Assembly: GCA_031259845.1 (NCBI GenBank)
Contig: JAIRKZ010000058.1
Location: 1 to 36,086, forward strand
Length of the DNA stretch: 36,086 nucleotides
Direction of reading: 5' to 3'
Source: Tannerellaceae bacterium
GTDB taxonomy: Bacteria; Bacteroidota; Bacteroidia; Bacteroidales; Tannerellaceae
Shown here: piece after piece, positions 1 through 9,146 of the stretch
Layout of the letters: each line of letters starts with the position of its first letter
How positions within the stretch are numbered: the first letter of the stretch is position 1
Program-made: the position numbers and the translations under genes
The notes under the pieces: generated by a model
Told to the model about the DNA's origin: nothing
Databases searched by the model: none
What the model saw: only the letters and a program-made list of their open reading frames with translations

Positions 1-2220
1 TTAGTTGTTGTATTTCAATATTATAGATTGAGAATAAAAATCATTTGTCATATCTATCATCTCCAAAAGAGTATTCCAATCATTTTTAGGGACAAAATTT
101 TGTTTGTAAATTTTAGAGGCCGTTATTCTTATTTTGTTTCCGTCAATCGTTGCAGAGGAAGTAAACTCGCCGTATTGATTGTCTATATTCTTATTCAGCT
201 TCTCTATGCCTTCTATCGTATATAACCTGGGAATTTCAATTATTATTTCATTTTCAATACTCATAGGCGTCGATAGGTATGCATCCCAATTTCTTATTCT
301 TTCTTTTTCCGTGGGCGTCCATTGAATACCTATCAATTTTCCGGCGTCAAATAGAAGATCATTACCTGCCTTCTTCACTAAACCATCAATAGTATATGCT
401 GTTTCAAATTCAAATACGGGATATTCGATGGTAGCTCCCATACTTTTTATCGAATACGATATCAATTCTCCCGAATTGGTTGAATGATATATTTTAAACT
501 CGGTCTGCATCCATTCTTTTTGCTCTTTCCTTTTATCTTCAAACAGCGTTTGGTATTGACCGGCATACTTCCGGGAGCTTTTATCACTTTCAATGTCTTG
601 CCAAAAATCGGTTTCTATCAGTAATCTTTTCCTCATCACCTTATCCCAATCTTCATAAAGGGCAAACATCTTCAAGTAATAATCTTTCATTTCTCCGGAA
701 CTAACCGTTGTTCGTTTAATTTCGAGTTCTAAAGGATTCTGTTCGGAAAAGGTTATATATGATTTTACTATACTTTTATTATCCTCGAAAGAAGAGTTGG
801 GTATTTCAAACTCACTTGTTGTTCCTTCTATCCCTATGGCTGCATTTTGCTTGTATTTTTTCACAGATACGGCAGATGCGGTTTCTCCTTCGAATACAGC
901 CGCTTTTTCACCGGCAAACCTATAGTCGTTCGGGTAGAAAAAAAGTTGTTTATTATTATTTGCGGATAGAAATACAGATAAGTCATCATTTTCTACAACA
1001 TGATCTTTGTGTGGGCCAAACCGGTTGGTTGTAAAACATATCTTACATTCAATATCATTTTCTTTCAACGTTTTTTCTAACGCCATAAAAAACTTCGGGT
1101 ATGGATAATTAACCAGATCATTCGGCCAATAAAATCTGAGCGCATCATATATATAAAGAGCAAGGTCGTCATCCGATACAGACGTGTTCTTTTGCTTGTA
1201 ATTCTCTATTGCTTTGTTTACCTTTTTGTATATATTGTATATATTACCCATCCAAAACATTTTTGCCCATGCCGCAAAAGTCCCTTTCTTATCCTTCAGG
1301 ATTTCTTCATAACTGACGTCCTTGTATACTCCACTTTTACGGGCGCTCGCCGGTTTAGAAACAAGTCTAGACGAGTTGTTTAGAATCATAAGACGAATCA
1401 TAGGTAAATCTCTATATATTGACAGCCAACGCATATCATTGATACCATCAACAGCTTCCAGATTGCTTTGGGAAACTTTAAGAACCGTATTCTTATCATC
1501 ATCTACAGATTGTACAAAATCGGGCGCTCCGTTAACAGCCCTGTATTCAACGGTCAATTTCGGCCCCAGCACACATTCTACAGAATATGACAATGTAGGA
1601 TATTCAGGAAAGAACATAAACGTTTGAGGTGGAATATTTAATGTTTCCAGTTCCATTTCTTCCGAATAAAAATAGTCAAGTATATCTCCTGTCTCCAATC
1701 CTTTTATAGCTAATTTTTTAAATGCTTCTTTATCTTTCTTGCCTTCTGTTATCGCTACTGCATCTTCATCGACGTCGATTTCCCGAATTGTTCCGTCGGG
1801 TTTAATTATACGGGCGCCAACTACTGTTTTAATCTTATTTGAACGAAAAAACCCCATTGACTTAACTTCTTCTTTGAATGACAGTTCAGAATATTCATCC
1901 AACGCCTTTTTATCATTCAACATTATCATTATACGATCAATATTCGTATAGTACACCTCTCGATTTACATTCACAAAGAAGCCGTACATCCTGAATTTAT
2001 TCTTACTTGTCGCTTCAATCTGTTGATGGCGAGCTAAAACAACAGCCGATTCGTATTTATATTTTTCAGGAATCGAATGATTTTTAAACGCATCGATATC
2101 CCAATTCCACACGGCATCCCTTATTTCTTTTGCATGTTTCTCATAATTATCTGCAAATAAGTTACTATTTATTGATGATATCAATAATATAGCTAATAAT
2201 TCAATTAAGTATCGTCTCAT
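1..2220 (-). CDS. DUF3857 / degenerate transglutaminase-like secreted protein
   Basis: This 739-residue protein starts at the ATG at 2220 because that start gives a clean signal peptide (MRRYLIELLAILLISSINSN, ending near LFA); the open frame runs 28 codons further upstream into the neighbouring gene. A DUF3857-type beta-rich region (about residues 60-290) is followed by a transglutaminase-like region (about 340-440). Where active homologues have a GDCK-type catalytic cysteine, the equivalent stretch here reads NYPYPKFF, so the nucleophile seems absent although the following helix and a later YPND segment remain. It is therefore probably non-enzymatic, binding or scaffolding in the periplasm or on the surface. 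It lies 17 bp behind a second protein of the same type and was probably co-transcribed with it. The DNA is visibly more A+T-rich than most of the window. Substrate and partner are unknown. Confidence 0.8.
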   Translation of the reverse strand: MRRYLIELLAILLISSINSNLFADNYEKHAKEIRDAVWNWDIDAFKNHSIPEKYKYESAVVLARHQQIEATSKNKFRMYGFFVNVNREVYYTNIDRIMIMLNDKKALDEYSELSFKEEVKSMGFFRSNKIKTVVGARIIKPDGTIREIDVDEDAVAITEGKKDKEAFKKLAIKGLETGDILDYFYSEEMELETLNIPPQTFMFFPEYPTLSYSVECVLGPKLTVEYRAVNGAPDFVQSVDDDKNTVLKVSQSNLEAVDGINDMRWLSIYRDLPMIRLMILNNSSRLVSKPASARKSGVYKDVSYEEILKDKKGTFAAWAKMFWMGNIYNIYKKVNKAIENYKQKNTSVSDDDLALYIYDALRFYWPNDLVNYPYPKFFMALEKTLKENDIECKICFTTNRFGPHKDHVVENDDLSVFLSANNNKQLFFYPNDYRFAGEKAAVFEGETASAVSVKKYKQNAAIGIEGTTSEFEIPNSSFEDNKSIVKSYITFSEQNPLELEIKRTTVSSGEMKDYYLKMFALYEDWDKVMRKRLLIETDFWQDIESDKSSRKYAGQYQTLFEDKRKEQKEWMQTEFKIYHSTNSGELISYSIKSMGATIEYPVFEFETAYTIDGLVKKAGNDLLFDAGKLIGIQWTPTEKERIRNWDAYLSTPMSIENEIIIEIPRLYTIEGIEKLNKNIDNQYGEFTSSATIDGNKIRITASKIYKQNFVPKNDWNTLLEMIDMTNDFYSQSIILKYNN

Positions 2221-2237
2221 AATATTTTTTTGTGTTG

Positions 2238-4100
2238 TTATTCCTTTCTTAATACTATCAGTTCGCCATATCCCTTTCTCAATGCATCTATGTCTGAGTT
2301 CCATTGTTCAAAATCGGTTTTCTCGAAAACGGGGTCAGAGATAAATATCTTCTTATGAGATATTATTTTATCCTTTTCTTTAGTATATACTATTGAGAAT
2401 GAATATTTTTGTCGTCTAATATCCATATTTGAGGGAAGTTGGTCAACATCATATCCATCCGGAATTAGAAACTCCAATACTCTTACGGTATAATCTTTGT
2501 ATGGATGTTTTAATGCTGTTTTTCTTTTTTTGATATCAATCTTAGCATTTTGATAATCTTTCATATCGTCTAAATTTATATAGATTTGATTACCGAAGAT
2601 GTTTATATTTGATTTTCTATTAATTCCATATTTTAAGATTATTTCGGGTAAAGAAGGTTCCAATCCTTTCGTTTCGATGTTAAAAATGGAATCTCCGATT
2701 ATTCCACTCTTCAAAAATTCTGCTGTAGCAGATATCTTTTCTGTTTCGGTCATGCTATTCATCCAATATGAGATATGGTGCTTTGACTCCCCTTTAAAGC
2801 TTCTGGATGCTTTGCCTGCCAGCTTATTATCTATTATAGAATATCGGATAAAGAGGCTATCCCTGTTATGGTCTGCACTATATTGAGGTATTTGAGAAAC
2901 AATATAATTCTCACCATCTTCAATTAAAGCCATTTGTCCCTGCAACTGTTCCGGAATTTCGCCAAAGACCAGGGATTTAATAGTCGGATCAAAATAATAC
3001 AGACTGTCATTTCCGTATAATGCACAAATCATGTGATTTGCAAAGGGGGTCGGATTCGTTATATCCAGGTTTCTTTCCGTATCAGCTGTTGCAACCCAGG
3101 CTAACCTGGCGTCAAAACCTTCAGCTAACAGCAAAGATTTTAGCAGATTCGACATGCCTTTACAATCTCCATATTTTTTAGCTATTATGTCTTGAGCATT
3201 ATCCGGTTTGAATGCAGAAATTCCATTCGCAAAGGCAATATACCGGATATTCTGTTGTACCCATTTGCATAATTTCGTTACTTTTTCTTCATCAGACGTG
3301 CAGCTTGCCGTTAATTCGGAAGCCTTTTCTTTAATCAGGGATAAGTTATTCTCTGTAAGCAACAGAGGGGCCTTACTCCATTGGTACAGATCATCTATTG
3401 TTTTAAAGTACCTTATATTTCCGTTTTTCCCGGAGGATTCCCTGGGTATTATCATAATATAAGGTTGTGAGTGCATATAATGGGGTGTATTCTCCTCTAT
3501 TATATATTCGGGCTGATTTGTTATATTGATAATAGTTGTCGTCATTTTTTTAGCTTCATCTCTCACCGAACTAATAATAATATTTTCAGACAGGTTTTGG
3601 CTCAAAAGGTCTATACTTATCCAATCCGGGACAACTATTCTTATCGTTCTCGAATTGGTATAGTAGGGTTCTGCAAGTGGCAAGAATACAAACTTCCTGA
3701 TATCTTTGTATATCTTACTTAATGTTACGATAGCTTCCGAAGCTTTCCGAACAAAAGGTATATCAAAATAACAGGCTTTGTCGTCGCTAAAAAATATATT
3801 CTCCTGCTTATACATCCCATATTGGGGAGATACGCCTTTTATCCCTTTTATCTTAACATGTTTTATTTCACTATCATTATCATAATACTCCACAAAAGAC
3901 GCCGTAGAAGGCTTTATGCATTCGTAATTAATCATATACTCGGCTCTTATTTGTACGTCTCCGCTTTTATCCAGTTCATAGGCGTATATTTCTTCCTTAC
4001 CGGATATAACAATCTTCTTATCCGAATCTTGTGCAAAAGATGAAGAGATTAGGCCTCCGGGTAGAATATATAGTAGAACAATAGTAATAAATTTAATCAT
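2238..4100 (-). CDS. DUF3857-type transglutaminase-like secreted protein
   Basis: This is a 620-residue protein; the ATG at 4100 is preferred because it starts directly at a signal peptide (MIKFITIVLLYILPGGLISS, cut near SFAQ). A beta-rich N-terminal half is followed by a transglutaminase core: the helix ending WVQQNIRYIAF, the nucleophile motif KYGDCKGMS, the histidine in FANHM and the aspartate in YYFDPT. That is the full Cys-His-Asp triad of the papain-like transglutaminase fold. The family is common in Bacteroidetes and is assumed to act on proteins or peptides outside the inner membrane, but no substrate is known. It is the first gene of a pair with the related protein downstream, which lacks the cysteine, suggesting an active/inactive partnership. 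A weak -7-like box (TTTCTTTG on the minus strand) lies about 20 bp upstream. Confidence 0.8.
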   Translation of the reverse strand: MIKFITIVLLYILPGGLISSSFAQDSDKKIVISGKEEIYAYELDKSGDVQIRAEYMINYECIKPSTASFVEYYDNDSEIKHVKIKGIKGVSPQYGMYKQENIFFSDDKACYFDIPFVRKASEAIVTLSKIYKDIRKFVFLPLAEPYYTNSRTIRIVVPDWISIDLLSQNLSENIIISSVRDEAKKMTTTIINITNQPEYIIEENTPHYMHSQPYIMIIPRESSGKNGNIRYFKTIDDLYQWSKAPLLLTENNLSLIKEKASELTASCTSDEEKVTKLCKWVQQNIRYIAFANGISAFKPDNAQDIIAKKYGDCKGMSNLLKSLLLAEGFDARLAWVATADTERNLDITNPTPFANHMICALYGNDSLYYFDPTIKSLVFGEIPEQLQGQMALIEDGENYIVSQIPQYSADHNRDSLFIRYSIIDNKLAGKASRSFKGESKHHISYWMNSMTETEKISATAEFLKSGIIGDSIFNIETKGLEPSLPEIILKYGINRKSNINIFGNQIYINLDDMKDYQNAKIDIKKRKTALKHPYKDYTVRVLEFLIPDGYDVDQLPSNMDIRRQKYSFSIVYTKEKDKIISHKKIFISDPVFEKTDFEQWNSDIDALRKGYGELIVLRKE

Positions 4101-4184
4101 ATTTAGTATTTCCACATTTGGCAAAGAAACGAAAATTTTAAATATAAACTTATCCCGGCGATAATATTTGTTTGGGGTTGGAGG

Positions 4185-5339
4185 TTATTCCATTATTATT
4201 AAAAGTAGCGGCAGTTTGTTTTCTTGAAATTTGGGGAAAGCGGTGTTTGTTAGCTGGATTTCAAGTTTGCCGCTCCGTCTTATATCTGCGGGAACGATAA
4301 ATGTGCCGTCGGGGGGGAGGTAGTTTATTACATTCCCGTACCGGTAGGCGGTGGTTTCTCCTTTAATCACTAAATCGGACAAGTCTAATCGTACGCCGGC
4401 TTTTACCCCGGATATATAGATGCGTTGATACTCGTAATGGTATTCGTCGAAAAGCCGGCGGGGGAGTTTGGCGAAAGGGATTTGGTTTCCCCAACAGTTA
4501 AGATAGGTTATGCCCGGCAGGTTACTGACGTCTAAAGACGTTAAATTATTAAAGAAGCAATTGATATAGACCAGTCCGGTTAGTTTTTCCACAGGCAGGG
4601 ACGCCAGCATATTAGAATAGCACGACAAATGCGTGAGGTTTACAAGATCAGCTGTTTCCAAACTGTCTAAACTGTTAAGCGAGCAGTCCAGGTAGGATAA
4701 ACGGTACAGTCCGGCTATATTGAGCGAAGATAAGTTGTTCGACGAACAGTCTAAATAAGCTAACCGGGGGAGGAAGTCCGTGCAATTGAGGGAGGTTAAT
4801 TGGTTTTGATAACAGGATAATTTTTCTAAAGAAACCAATCCGTCTACAAGTAGCGTGTCTAACTGGTTGGAAAAGCAGTAGAGTTCTTTCAGCCCTGCCA
4901 GGTTTTTCAGTTTAAGCGAGGTAAGGCGGTTTCCGAAGCAGGAGAACTGCTTCAGGGCGGTCAGATTCTTTATTTCCAGCGACTCTAATTGGTTGTTGTA
5001 ACAAGAGAGGGTAAGCAGATTGTCGAATCCATCGAATTTTAAATGGCCCGTAATGCCTTTGTCGCTCCAGTTGATAGCGGTCAGCTTAACGGCGTTGTTT
5101 GTTAATTCCCAGGTCAACCCATCAACGTCTGCCGACCAATTGATTTGCTCCCATACGGGATTGTCGAAGGTGAAAGGTTTTTCATCCTTCACCCTGATTA
5201 CTTTTTCCCAGAGATTATTGTTGTTGGATAGCAATACTAATTTCAGCGCTGCGATATCTTTTTTGTCTAAATCCGGTCTCTTTGCCATCGCTACAGCGCC
5301 GGATAAACAGGCTAATACCAACAACAACAATCGAATCAT
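4185..5339 (-). CDS. Secreted leucine-rich-repeat protein, cysteine type
   Basis: This 384-residue protein has a signal peptide (MIRLLLLVLACLSGAVAMA). After an N-terminal domain of about 100 residues come nine consecutive 21-residue repeats (roughly residues 105-295) of the form LxxLxCxxNxLxxLxxxxLxxL, for example YLDCSSNNLSSL and HLSCYSNMLASL. The regular Cys before xxN is the variant common in Bacteroidetes surface LRR proteins. A short beta-rich C-terminal domain follows. LRR solenoids of this kind usually bind proteins or host surfaces; the ligand cannot be told from sequence. Its start lies 5 bp after the stop of the DEAD-box helicase, so the two are probably co-transcribed, an odd pairing of a cytoplasmic RNA helicase with an exported protein. 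No sortase or Por C-terminal sorting signal was recognised. Confidence 0.85.
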   Translation of the reverse strand: MIRLLLLVLACLSGAVAMAKRPDLDKKDIAALKLVLLSNNNNLWEKVIRVKDEKPFTFDNPVWEQINWSADVDGLTWELTNNAVKLTAINWSDKGITGHLKFDGFDNLLTLSCYNNQLESLEIKNLTALKQFSCFGNRLTSLKLKNLAGLKELYCFSNQLDTLLVDGLVSLEKLSCYQNQLTSLNCTDFLPRLAYLDCSSNNLSSLNIAGLYRLSYLDCSLNSLDSLETADLVNLTHLSCYSNMLASLPVEKLTGLVYINCFFNNLTSLDVSNLPGITYLNCWGNQIPFAKLPRRLFDEYHYEYQRIYISGVKAGVRLDLSDLVIKGETTAYRYGNVINYLPPDGTFIVPADIRRSGKLEIQLTNTAFPKFQENKLPLLLIIME

Positions 5340-5344
5340 TTACC

Positions 5345-7111
5345 TCAGTCCCTGTTTTTCCTTGCTGATGAGCGGGAGGCGCGTCTCCAGGGCTTGTCGT
5401 TGTTCCTGTTTCGTTTGTCAAAACGGTCGTAAAAAGGAGCTTCCTTCTTCTTTCCGCCGCCTTTGCCTTCTCCTTTTTTTCCCTGTGCAGGCTCTACAGA
5501 AATCCGGCGTCCGTCTATTTCAAAGCCGTTCATCCGTTCCATCACCCGTTTCGCCGCCGCTTCTTCTACGTCAAAGAAGGAGAAATTATCAAGCAGGTCA
5601 ATTTTCCCTATTCTTACTTTTCCCGGTACGCATTTGTTTATCAGGTCTATTAACTGGTTGGGATAAAGGCCGTCCGCTTTGCCAAAATTAATGAAGTACC
5701 TTACAAAGCCTTCTTCCTTATCGCGGCTTCTCCGGCTTTCTTTCTTGCCGAATGCCGAATCCCGGTCTTTCCCCGGGTGTTCGTTTACTACTTCTATTTC
5801 ATCGGCGTCTTTGTAGTAATCAATCATCCGGTTGAACTCAAGCGACACCATCCGTTTGATGATATCTTCCTTGTCGAGCCATTCCAGCTTACGGAAAATA
5901 GAAGGCATCAGGGAGGCGATTTCATCCTCGTCTACCTTTACTTTTTCTATCTGGTCTACCAGATTGAGTATCTGTTTCTCGCAGATAGCCTTTCCGCCGG
6001 GCATTTCCCCTTTTTCAAACTTCTTGTTGATAATGCGTTCTATCTCGCGTATTTTCCCTTTTTCTTTAATATGGCAAATGGAAATCGAGATACCCGTCTT
6101 CCCTGCGCGTCCGGTGCGCCCGCTCCTGTGTGTATACGATTCCACATCGTCGGGCAGTCCGTAATTGATAATATGGGTAAGGTCGTCAACGTCTAACCCT
6201 CGGGCTGCCACATCCGTGGCTACCAGCAATTGCAAGTTCCTCAAACGGAATTTCTGCATCACATAGTCGCGTTGCGCCTGGCTTAATTCCCCGTGTAAAG
6301 AATCGGCGTTATAGCCGTCCTGGATAAGTTTGTCGGCAATCTCCTGCGTTTCTTTCCGCGTACGGCAAAAGATAATTCCGTAGATATTGGGATAATAGTC
6401 GGCAATACGTTTTAAGGCCAGGTATTTATCCTGCGCCCGCACCATGTAGTAAATATGCTTGATATTTTCATTCCCTTCATTTTTCCTGCCGATTACGATC
6501 TCCCTCGGATTATTCATGTACTTCCTTGTAATGGCGGCAATGCCTTGAGGCATGGTTGCCGAAAACAGCAACATATTACGCGAAGAAGGAACTTCGGCCA
6601 GGATAGCGTTTATACTGTCTGAAAAGCCCATATTGAGCATTTCGTCCGCTTCGTCGAGAATTACATTTCTAACCAGGCTCAGGTTTACCGTCTTGCGTGT
6701 CAGCAGGTCGAGCAGGCGTCCGGGAGTGGCTACTACCACATGTACTCCCCGTTTCAATGTTTTTATCTGGCTTTCAATGCTTGAGCCTCCGTATACCGGA
6801 AGCACTTTTAATCCGTTAATATATTTGGAATAATCGTTTAAATCGCCGGCTATCTGTAAGCACAACTCGCGTGTAGGGCATAATATAAGCGCTTGCGGTT
6901 GGTATACGCTTACTTCTATTTTCTGTAATATGGGTAATCCGAATGCGGCCGTTTTGCCTGTTCCGGTTTGCGCCAGCGCAATCACGTCGTTATCTTCACC
7001 CAGCAAAAACGGAATCACTTCCTCCTGTACGGGCATGGGTAATTCGTACCCCATTTCCTGAATTGCTTTCAAAATCGGTGAAGCAACTCCTAATTCTTCA
7101 AATGTTTTCAA
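5345..7111 (-). CDS. DEAD-box ATP-dependent RNA helicase with DbpA-type RNA-binding domain
   Basis: This 588-residue cytoplasmic RNA helicase carries all canonical motifs in order: Q motif (MPVQEEVIPFLL), I (AQTGTGKT), Ia (PTREL), Ib (TPGR), II (DEAD), III (SAT), V (ATDVAARGLDVDD) and VI (HRSGRTGRAG). The C-terminal region (about 450-540) has the DbpA RNA-binding fold (YFINFGKADGLYPNQLIDLI), followed by a Lys/Arg/Gly-rich tail typical of RNA-contacting extensions. It probably works in ribosome assembly or cold adaptation, as DeaD/DbpA proteins do. The start is TTG at 7111: the frame is closed by a TAA at 7121-7123 and contains no upstream ATG, while MKTFEELGV is the N-terminus expected for Bacteroidetes members. 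A TAACTTTG -7 box lies about 35 bp upstream. Confidence 0.93.
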   Translation of the reverse strand: MKTFEELGVASPILKAIQEMGYELPMPVQEEVIPFLLGEDNDVIALAQTGTGKTAAFGLPILQKIEVSVYQPQALILCPTRELCLQIAGDLNDYSKYINGLKVLPVYGGSSIESQIKTLKRGVHVVVATPGRLLDLLTRKTVNLSLVRNVILDEADEMLNMGFSDSINAILAEVPSSRNMLLFSATMPQGIAAITRKYMNNPREIVIGRKNEGNENIKHIYYMVRAQDKYLALKRIADYYPNIYGIIFCRTRKETQEIADKLIQDGYNADSLHGELSQAQRDYVMQKFRLRNLQLLVATDVAARGLDVDDLTHIINYGLPDDVESYTHRSGRTGRAGKTGISISICHIKEKGKIREIERIINKKFEKGEMPGGKAICEKQILNLVDQIEKVKVDEDEIASLMPSIFRKLEWLDKEDIIKRMVSLEFNRMIDYYKDADEIEVVNEHPGKDRDSAFGKKESRRSRDKEEGFVRYFINFGKADGLYPNQLIDLINKCVPGKVRIGKIDLLDNFSFFDVEEAAAKRVMERMNGFEIDGRRISVEPAQGKKGEGKGGGKKKEAPFYDRFDKRNRNNDKPWRRASRSSARKNRD

Positions 7112-7144
7112 TGTAATGTTTTATCTGTAAAATAATTAGAGTTG

Positions 7145-7152
7145 CAAAGTTA
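7145..7152 (-). promoter_or_regulatory. Putative -7 box for the helicase/LRR transcript
   Basis: On the minus strand this reads TAACTTTG, matching the Bacteroidetes sigma-ABfr -7 consensus TAnnTTTG. It lies about 33 bp upstream of the TTG start of the DEAD-box helicase gene. No clear TTG -33 element is seen at the expected distance. Confidence 0.5.
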
Positions 7153-7173
7153 CGTATTTTATTCGAGAACGAT

Positions 7174-8232
7174 TTAAAAAAGAAGTATTTCTTTCAATTT
7201 ATTTTGCCCGTACTCGGAAAAATGCAACTCATTCGTAAGATATTCTTTTACGGAGCCATACTCTTTTTTTATTTTCCGGAAAGCCAAATCAAGGAACGCC
7301 GGATTAGCGCTGAGTATCACGGTTAATGTTTGTTGCGCGTCCGGGTCTAACCCCTGTACCCTTGCATTAAAACGGTTCAGCCTCAAAAAATCATTTGTGG
7401 CAAGATAATCATTCAGGATGACTTCTTCGGGAATATCCAGGGCTGCCAGTAATAAAGCCGTAAGAAAACCCACCCGGTCTTTCCCCAGCGAACAGCTAAT
7501 GGCTACCGGATAATTATCCTTCTCTTCAAAAACAGCCAGCGCTTTGCCGAATTGCTCTTTTTCCTCTTCCACATATTGAATGTACAAATCCTGCATAAAG
7601 ACTACGCCATCCCCTTTACGGGCGCGGCCCTCGTCAATGCGGGCAAGTATCCCGTCCCATTTACCGTTTGATACCGGGATATGGATAATGCGGGCTGTAT
7701 GGCTAGCAGGCGATGCGGCCTGTTCTTCTTCCGTCCGCAAATCGATAATCGTTTTTATTCCCAGCTTGTTCAGTTTGATTGAGTCGCGAGGGCTTAATCT
7801 CTCTATCTTTCCCGAACGAAAGACTTTCCCCCAGCGTATCTTCTTCTTGTTGCCGTAGGATGCATACCCGCCCAAATCCCGGAAATTCGGCACGCTGTCC
7901 ATTGGCACAAAACGGGCGGCAACCGTTTCGGCGTATTTATCATTAAAAGACAACAGAAAATATTTGCGGGTAATATTATCGTTGGTAACATATCGGGTGA
8001 TTCCCTCCCTGATATCGGTATCGCTTACGGGGGCGGATTTGTCGAACCGGCCGGGCGTATCGCTTACGTATAACGTCATAACGCCCTCAAGCGGAGGGTT
8101 TGTTTCCCATTTGATGATATAATTCCCTATCTCGTCACGCAGGCAAAGCGTTTGAATCTCCGGCGTATGCAGGCTGCATGCCGATAGCGAAACGAAACCT
8201 ATTAACGAATAATATTTAAGACGGCATGGCAT
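7174..8232 (-). CDS. Tyrosine-phosphatase-like lipoprotein (Y_phosphatase3 family)
   Basis: The protein has 352 residues when started at the ATG at 8232, which gives a lipoprotein signal (MPCRLKYYSLIGFVSLSAC with lipobox LSAC). After an Ig-like N-terminal domain comes a dual-specificity phosphatase fold: FRDLGGYAS, GKVFRSGKIERLSP and the P-loop SCSLGKDRVGF, matching the C-x5-R loop (HCTAGKDRTG) of the PF13350 family. The lipobox places it on the periplasmic side of a membrane or at the cell surface. Known relatives dephosphorylate tyrosines or phosphoinositides; the real substrate here is not evident. The gene overlaps the end of the upstream sugar kinase by 17 bp, and both follow a sugar-phosphate isomerase, so a small phosphorylated metabolite is a possible target (inference). 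Confidence 0.82.
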   Translation of the reverse strand: MPCRLKYYSLIGFVSLSACSLHTPEIQTLCLRDEIGNYIIKWETNPPLEGVMTLYVSDTPGRFDKSAPVSDTDIREGITRYVTNDNITRKYFLLSFNDKYAETVAARFVPMDSVPNFRDLGGYASYGNKKKIRWGKVFRSGKIERLSPRDSIKLNKLGIKTIIDLRTEEEQAASPASHTARIIHIPVSNGKWDGILARIDEGRARKGDGVVFMQDLYIQYVEEEKEQFGKALAVFEEKDNYPVAISCSLGKDRVGFLTALLLAALDIPEEVILNDYLATNDFLRLNRFNARVQGLDPDAQQTLTVILSANPAFLDLAFRKIKKEYGSVKEYLTNELHFSEYGQNKLKEILLF

Positions 8233-9145
8233 AATTTCTGGCAAACGAAGAAGAGATATAGTTCTCATAACTCAAACAGACTTCTGTGGCTAAATCAATT
8301 CCATGACGGATGATTTTCTCCCATTTTTCTTTGCTAAGCGTATCCAGCTCATTCCGTTTGACGCCATATTTCAATAAGCCCCAAAGGATACCGGCATTGA
8401 AGGAATCACCTGCGCCAATGGTGCTTAAAGGGGTGATGGCAGGCACGTCAAAATGTTCCGACAGGGTGTTTGTATAGAGCGTCACTCCCTCTCCCCCGCA
8501 CGTGGTAATATGATTTTTACAATAAAAACGGATATGTTCATGGTATACGTCCCGGGTATCGTTTTTTGCAAATATATTATAGATATCCTCCGTTGAAGCC
8601 TTTATAATGTCGGCATATTCAAAATTCTCCAGGATAACAGGTTTGAGGCGTATTGCTTCATGTGCATGCGCATTCCTGAAATTCAGGTCGTAGTAGATAA
8701 TCGCCCGTCGCTCTTTGGCGTACTCTAAAAGTTCTACCGTGCGTTCCCTCAGTACGGGATTCAATGCGTAATAAGAACCGAAAATAAGAATGTCGTCCTC
8801 TTCTATTTTAGGGAGCGGCACTTCGAGCCGTTGGTGGGGATAATCTTTGTAAAACAGATAACCTGCATTACGCTTATCATCTAAAAATGCCAGTGAAACG
8901 GGGCTTTTCCCGTCAGGGAAAGAATCTACATAGTCTGTCGAGAGATGGTTTTCTTCCATAAAGGCGCGAATAATCTTCCCTATCTGGTCGTTACCTAATT
9001 CGCTGATAAAAACTACCGGCACATCCAGGCGTGCAAGTGAAATGAAACCGTTGAAAACCGAACCGCCCGGTAATGCAGAGGTTGGTTTGTTGTTCTCGAA
9101 GATAATGTCCAGAATTGTTTCCCCTATTCCTATAACTTTTCGCAT
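8216..9145 (-). CDS. PfkB-family carbohydrate kinase (fructokinase/ribokinase-like)
   Basis: This 309-residue cytoplasmic kinase starts at the ATG at 9145 (MRKVIGIGETILDIIF), the N-terminus usual for Bacteroidetes members; an in-frame GTG lies six codons upstream. PfkB signature 1 is seen as GGSVFNGFISLARLDVPVVF and signature 2 as STIGAGDSFNAGI, containing the catalytic Asp and anion-hole GAGD. Family members phosphorylate the terminal hydroxyl of a ketose, ribose or similar sugar using ATP. The gene begins 1 bp after the stop of the SIS-domain isomerase and overlaps the phosphatase-like gene, so the three are almost certainly translationally coupled. The coupling suggests the kinase and isomerase act on the same sugar pool, but the exact sugar cannot be read from sequence. 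Confidence 0.88.
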   Translation of the reverse strand: MRKVIGIGETILDIIFENNKPTSALPGGSVFNGFISLARLDVPVVFISELGNDQIGKIIRAFMEENHLSTDYVDSFPDGKSPVSLAFLDDKRNAGYLFYKDYPHQRLEVPLPKIEEDDILIFGSYYALNPVLRERTVELLEYAKERRAIIYYDLNFRNAHAHEAIRLKPVILENFEYADIIKASTEDIYNIFAKNDTRDVYHEHIRFYCKNHITTCGGEGVTLYTNTLSEHFDVPAITPLSTIGAGDSFNAGILWGLLKYGVKRNELDTLSKEKWEKIIRHGIDLATEVCLSYENYISSSFARNYAMPS

Positions 9146-9146
9146 A

